The position numbers and the translations under genes were made by a program. From the NCBI GenBank assembly GCA_029255685.2, contig CM055312.2:29730203-29794202 (forward strand): a stretch of DNA of 64,000 nt. The letters run 5' to 3'. The stretch is from Silene conica (taxonomy: Eukaryota > Streptophyta > Magnoliopsida > Caryophyllales > Caryophyllaceae). Of the stretch, positions 59,993 through 64,000 are shown one piece after another. Position 1 is the first letter of the stretch, and the number at the start of each line of letters is the position of its first letter. Under the pieces are notes generated by a model. That model saw only the letters and a list, made by a program, of their open reading frames with translations. It was not told the origin of the DNA and ran no database searches.

Positions 59993-60198
59993 TGGATGGA
60001 TCAGTTTTGTCCTCCCATCCATTCTTGTTTGCACTGCAGCGTTTATGCTTTGTGACCGAGTTCTCAACAACGAGAAGCTTGTAGATGCCTTCAGAATCAC
60101 ATCCCCTCCAAATCGAAACGCTGTAGAACAGCTGATTACTTTACAAGAGGCAATCTCGCAGGTTGAAGCATTGGTCCAGGCTGCACTCATAAGCCGTC
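59993..60198 (+). pseudogene. Captured DUF639 family exon in CACTA
   Basis: Following an acceptor AG the frame reads GWISFVLPSILVCTAAFMLC (a membrane segment), then ITSPPNRNAVEQLITLQEAI and SQVEALVQAALI. This matches my recollection of the C-terminal region of plant DUF639 membrane proteins. The last residues before the stop diverge. It is a fragment only. Confidence 0.72.
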
Positions 60199-60559
60199 AC
60201 ATCATTGGAGAATGAGTTACCAGTAACACGAGGGATGGTGCCATTAAGTGATGCAGATTTGGCAATTCTTGGCTATTTTTTTTATTTGCACTTACATGAT
60301 GATTGTAATCAGGTCGACTGCTCGACTAATTTTTTGGCTATAGCAACCACTCCATTCCCAAGTCGATCTAATTTTAGTGTCTTGTAATTAGTTTCGGAGT
60401 AATTTTAGTGTCTTGTAATTAGTTTCGGAGTATTGTATGTGGTTTGTTTCTCTTTGATGTATGAATATTTACAAGAATCTTGAAAGATTGTCTTATAGAA
60501 AAATATATTTGAGAGTTATTCTATACAAATAATGTTTTTTTTCGATTTTTTTTAGTCTT

Positions 60560-60800
60560 TTAAAAAAAAAAAAACTTTTTTTTTTTTTTTTTTTTTTTTA
60601 CTATTTGCTGCGTTTTTTTGAAAAAACGCCGCAAATAACATTCTTTATTTGCTGCGTTTTTTTGAAAAAACGCCGCAAATAGCTCTTTATTTGCTGCGTT
60701 CTAAAAACGCCGCAAATAGCTTTTCTATTTGCGGCCCCCTTATTTGCTTCTACACCAAAAACGCCGCAAATGACTACTTTTTTGACGCCGCAAAAAGCTA
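60560..60800 (+). repeat. CACTA right subterminal repeats
   Basis: After A and T runs, the block TTTGCTGCGTTTTTTTGAA, followed by AAAACGCCGCAAAT, is repeated. Each pair can fold on itself. Confidence 0.87.
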
Positions 60801-61229
60801 TTTTTCTACTAGTGATAATATTACAAAGAGTTGTAATTAAAATTATGATATTACATTTTATAAGATAATGAATTTGAAATATTAGAAGAATTATTTAATT
60901 CTAATGAATTTGTAAATTGTGGATTTTAATGGTTAAAATTGCACAATTAACAAATTGGGTCATGTGTTATGGAACATGTGTGACATGTTAAAAATAAACA
61001 CAATTGACAAAGATAAAATGGGGTCTATATTAACCCCATTTCAGTCGTGTAGTATAGAGGATGAATGATGGTTGTGTGTGTAAGTATATTAGTAGGTTGA
61101 GTGTTATGCAAAAGGAATATGTGTAAGGCATATTTTATGCATTTGTGTAAGATGTAGAAGGCCATGCATTGACTCTCCTTGGGAAGCCTTGGCCGGCCTC
61201 TTGCTCTCAAATGTGAGAAATTGTTGCTC

Positions 61230-61237
61230 TATAAAAG
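61230..61237 (+). promoter_or_regulatory. TATA box of Copia C 3' LTR
   Basis: TATAAAAG followed by a CA-rich start-like region. The truncated 5' LTR stops just short of this point. Confidence 0.65.
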
Positions 61238-61440
61238 ACACACTCACACACCACACATTGACACTAGTTTTTGTAGTTGATGTTAGTTCATCCCATGCAA
61301 AAATATACTACAACTCCATTCTCCATTTTTCTTGAGTAAAATAGTTTTCTAAGAAAATTAATTATTTCCTATACTAATAATATTAAGGGTAATATTATTA
61401 TTTATTCTAGTTTACTAATAAAATTTTTCTAGTAACAAAA

Positions 61441-62632
61441 ATTGTGCTGGTTTGAGATCGGGTCCTTGATACGCATCTTTTGGAGACGATTTTGTGTTAG
61501 ATCGTTATAAGGGTATTTCGGTTTTTGAAGACTCATATAATAGGTGATTATTGAGTATAAACCTTCTAAAACCAATGTAAGGACATTCACACATCTTATG
61601 TAATCATCATGCATGCATAAGATCCTATTAAGTTTTAAACCTAAACTTAAAGAAACAAAACTCACATTAGATATGAGTATAAAATCAGGAATTAGATTTC
61701 CAACATTATAAACCTTGAACATGGATTCAAATCAATCAAAAAGCATACTATCGCTATGAAAACAGTGAGCATATGACAGATATCATTTTACCCATTAACA
61801 ATTGCATAGGGGAGTAAACAACATAATACTTCACAATTTCAGAAACTAAACCACACAAAATCCTCATAATTTCAGAAATGAAACCAACAACAACTACACT
61901 TAAACGATTTTTGACTTAAAGTCGAGTAACCTCTCAAAGTTACCTTTAAAGCTCTTCAAATCTTCAAAGCACCCTTCATTGAAGTCCAAACATCCATTCT
62001 CACCAACAAACAATAAGAAAAACGAATTAAAAACGTAACCCTAGAAAGACGGGTTTTCAGAAAACTCAACGAGACTAAGAATTGTTTGTATCAAAATATG
62101 GAGAAGAAGAAGGGGAGAACATACCTATAAAGAACTCGAAATTTGAGCAAGAAACGAAGGTGCTAGAGTCGGATTTGTGTTCTTGAAGATTTACTATCAA
62201 TGGGGATTTAGGGGTTTTGTGTTTGATGAGGGAGATGAAGGATGAGTGAGTTATGATGATTAAACACAACATAAGGACTTATAAAGGTTTTTGAGTCGGG
62301 AATGACCCGGGATTAATTTAATGAGTCGGGATGACTCGGATTTGGCTAACTAAGACGGAATGACATCTCAAGTCTATTATTACTCAATATAGAACAAAAT
62401 ATACAAGAAAGTTACAATTCATGAAATTATCCGACATACTTGTTATTTTTCGAGAATTAAAACCGAAACTTAAAAATTATAAAACTCGAAATAGGAATTG
62501 AAATGAAAATGCTTTAAAACGAAATATTCGTGTTATTAAAATATATTTACGAAATTTCATGAAATATAAATTATTCTCGAAATTAATTTAAATCTTTAAA
62601 TTTTATAAAACGGAAAATATCGGGGTGTTACA
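61441..62632 (-). mobile_element. Gypsy LTR fragment, minus strand; left edge uncertain
   Basis: On the minus strand it begins TGTAACACCCCGATATTTTC at 62632, the usual chromovirus-type LTR opening. It continues with a leader-like region around 62000-62250. It has no similarity to D or E beyond the opening. Where it meets the end of the Copia C LTR (somewhere in 61440-61720) is unclear. Confidence 0.6.
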
Positions 62633-62653
62633 TCAAGCGCTCGTACAATGGGG

Positions 62654-62934
62654 AAGATGTCAATAACTTCGATTCAGCTATTGTCCGTGCTGTTCATATC
62701 GTTATTTCCATTGTTATCGTTAGATGGTCACTAAATTAAACTACCCTTGTCATTAACTATATTCACACAATATCAGGGAACAAAATAGGCGGGGGAAGTG
62801 GCGTCGATATCAATAACTTTGATTCCGCTATTGTCTGTGCTCTTCATAACGTTATTTCCATTGTTATTTTTATACGATCGCTAAATTAGACTACCTTCGT
62901 CATTAACTATATTGACACACAATATCATAGTGAA
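62654..62934 (+). repeat. Diverged tandem duplication, about 150-bp unit
   Basis: Copies at about 62654-62775 and 62803-62934 share AATAACTT, GATTC, GCTATTGTC and CGTTATTTCCATTGTTAT, then GTCATTAACTATATT. They differ at roughly 15 percent of positions. In one frame both read NNFDSAIV...VISIVI...SLN and then a stop. The function is unknown. Confidence 0.75.
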
Positions 62935-63403
62935 ATTGAAATGATTGTTTTCATCCATTTTTAACTTAAGTATATTGCTTACCATAAAAGTTACATGGCC
63001 TTATTGGTCATACTTACATCATCATTCATACATTGTAATAGTTAAAAAGTACATATTTAGCAACTAAACTAGCTTTATACATCATATCTATTAACCATAC
63101 CCATACCCATACCCATACCCAATGCTATAGTATAGGCCATGTGGTTATTGTACTAATCCTTACTTTAAGGGATTTTGATTATGTGATATACACCTATGAT
63201 ATATACAATGGAATGTCGTGACAATTATACCTACATTAACATTCTGTCAAATATCTAAGATTCTTTATCAAATACGAAGATAACAATGTAATTGTAGCTT
63301 AACATGTTTCTTGTTTGATATATTTAATAGCCATTTACAAATAAATTCTTGCATAAGTTATGTTTTTTGTATATGCTATGTCTTAAATGTCATATATTTA
63401 TGC
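62935..63403. other. AT-rich stretch without recognised gene
   Basis: Contains a fourfold CCCATA hexamer (about 63095-63121). It ends in a pyrimidine-rich stretch and TATGCAG, which could be a splice acceptor at 63403. Confidence 0.6.
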
Positions 63404-64000
63404 AGGATGAGCTGCAAGTAAGGAAAAGACTGTTTAGACGCTTATTGTTAATAACATGTGTTCATTGGTTTGTTTGTAGTGGTCTACGATTAATGGTCAC
63501 GCTTGTTGTTTTTCACAAATGCTACAAGTTGCTCCAACCCAGATTGTTGTACCGTACCATCCTCTGCTGAAACAGATTACATATGTATTACACTTTTCGG
63601 ATCCTGTATACCATATGTTAGATATATTTAAAAACAATGTATATTTGGTGGTGAAGACGAATATTGTGTTTTCGACTAATGGAGTTATGGAGCTGACATA
63701 TGTGGGTGGCTACGTTGATACGATTGAGGAGTCCTGTGAAGTTGCTGCAAAAAAAAGCCGTCAATGATGTTATCAGACGATGAGCTGTTGTCGTCCAGGA
63801 CCTTACTTTTGAACGATGTGTTACTTTGGAGCGTTGTAGTGAGCTTTATAATTTGAAGCGGAGAGAGCTGCATAATATTGTCAGGAAACATACTGAATAT
63901 GGTTTAAAGGATAAATCGTGTATTGATCCTGTGAGCATTACACATGTTTATCTTAGTTATATGCCTCTCCTTATCAAGATTATCAAGACATATGCAGTCC
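63404..64000 (+). pseudogene. Decayed coding exon of unrecognised host-like gene
   Basis: After a possible acceptor AG, coding-like sequence runs to the window edge in more than one frame. One part reads VVPYHPLLKQITYVLHFSDP, later VMELTYVGGYVDTIEESCEV and AAKK. Past an 8-base A-run (about 63749-63756) the similarity-like composition continues in another frame with AVVVQDLTFERCVTLERCSE, after a TGA stop near 63780. The GGYVDTIEESCEVAAKKAV pattern vaguely recalls the end of a double-stranded RNA binding fold, but this is weak. Frame changes and the stop suggest a pseudogene or a homopolymer sequencing error. The start lies upstream and the end beyond the window. Confidence 0.45.

Larger units (their letters stand above)
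56195..60814. mobile_element. CACTA (CMC) transposon, 4620 bp, non-autonomous, with captured gene pieces
   Basis: Terminal inverted repeats CACTAGTAGAAAAA and TTTTTCTACTAGTG, with a 3-bp duplication ata (56192-56194 and 60815-60817). The empty site is present in the other C LTR near 33824. Subterminal repeats of TTTGCGGCG/CGCCGCAAA crowd both ends. No transposase is recognised. It carries a glutamine-rich exon, two kinesin-8 exons and a DUF639 exon, so it is a Pack-CACTA. A LINE fragment inserted into it later. Confidence 0.93.
55794..61440 (+). repeat. Copia C 3' LTR, interrupted by CACTA; right end uncertain
   Basis: Starts TGTTGGAGGAAGTG after the polypurine tract. It is interrupted by the CACTA element (56195-60814), resumes at 60815 and matches the 5' copy until about 61228. 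It then continues with a TATA box and further LTR sequence. I could not fix its last base. Divergence from the 5' copy is a few percent. Confidence 0.78.

Noticed and set aside
63095-63121. CCCATA hexamers as interstitial telomere
   Set aside because: Not the plant telomere unit CCCTAAA; only about four copies.

Overview
This window is plant nuclear heterochromatin made almost wholly of nested transposable elements. I see no intact host gene, rRNA or tRNA. The element clades (Tekay-type chromovirus, Athila/Tat-type Gypsy, Ty1/Copia with an initiator-Met tRNA primer site, Stowaway and MULE-type MITEs, Helitron, CACTA) and the captured plant gene pieces (kinesin-8, DUF639) point to a flowering plant, probably a eudicot with a large repeat-rich genome. 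I cannot name the species. Layout from left to right: (1) 1-17504, Copia element A, whose 5' LTR lies just outside the window. It is interrupted by a Gypsy solo LTR (3747-5376, TSD aggct) and by a complete young copy of its own family, Copia B (6257-14752, TSD caagt). (2) 17505-19314, the 3' end and LTR of an Athila/Tat-like element G, into which A had inserted. (3) 19315-33318, a minus-strand tandem array LTR-internal-LTR-internal-LTR-partial internal of a gag-only Gypsy element, with a MULE-like MITE in one unit. (4) 33424-61440 or so, a Copia element C: partial 5' LTR, a 16-kb block of other elements, gag, a pol-less body, and a 3' LTR. The block holds Tekay element D (plus) and its relative E (minus), tail to tail. 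D's 3' LTR carries a Helitron and a LINE fragment that itself carries a Stowaway MITE. C's 3' LTR carries a 4.6-kb CACTA element with captured host exons and a LINE fragment. (5) 61440-62632, a minus-strand Gypsy LTR fragment. (6) 62633-64000, low-copy-looking DNA with a diverged tandem duplication and a decayed, unrecognised coding exon. All LTR elements are treated as fossils; none is a working gene set as read here. The most unusual signals are non-coding. First, pairs of 12-bp GC-rich palindromes occur at exactly 21-bp spacing in a Copia leader and in Gypsy LTRs. Second, a two-stem inverted repeat near the start of two different Copia LTR families has changed in sequence but kept its pairing through apparent compensatory substitutions. 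Other notable points are a sharply bounded identical tract between A and B (likely gene conversion), a duplicated polypurine tract/LTR-start relic, and the gene-capturing CACTA. All percentages and ages are estimates made by eye.
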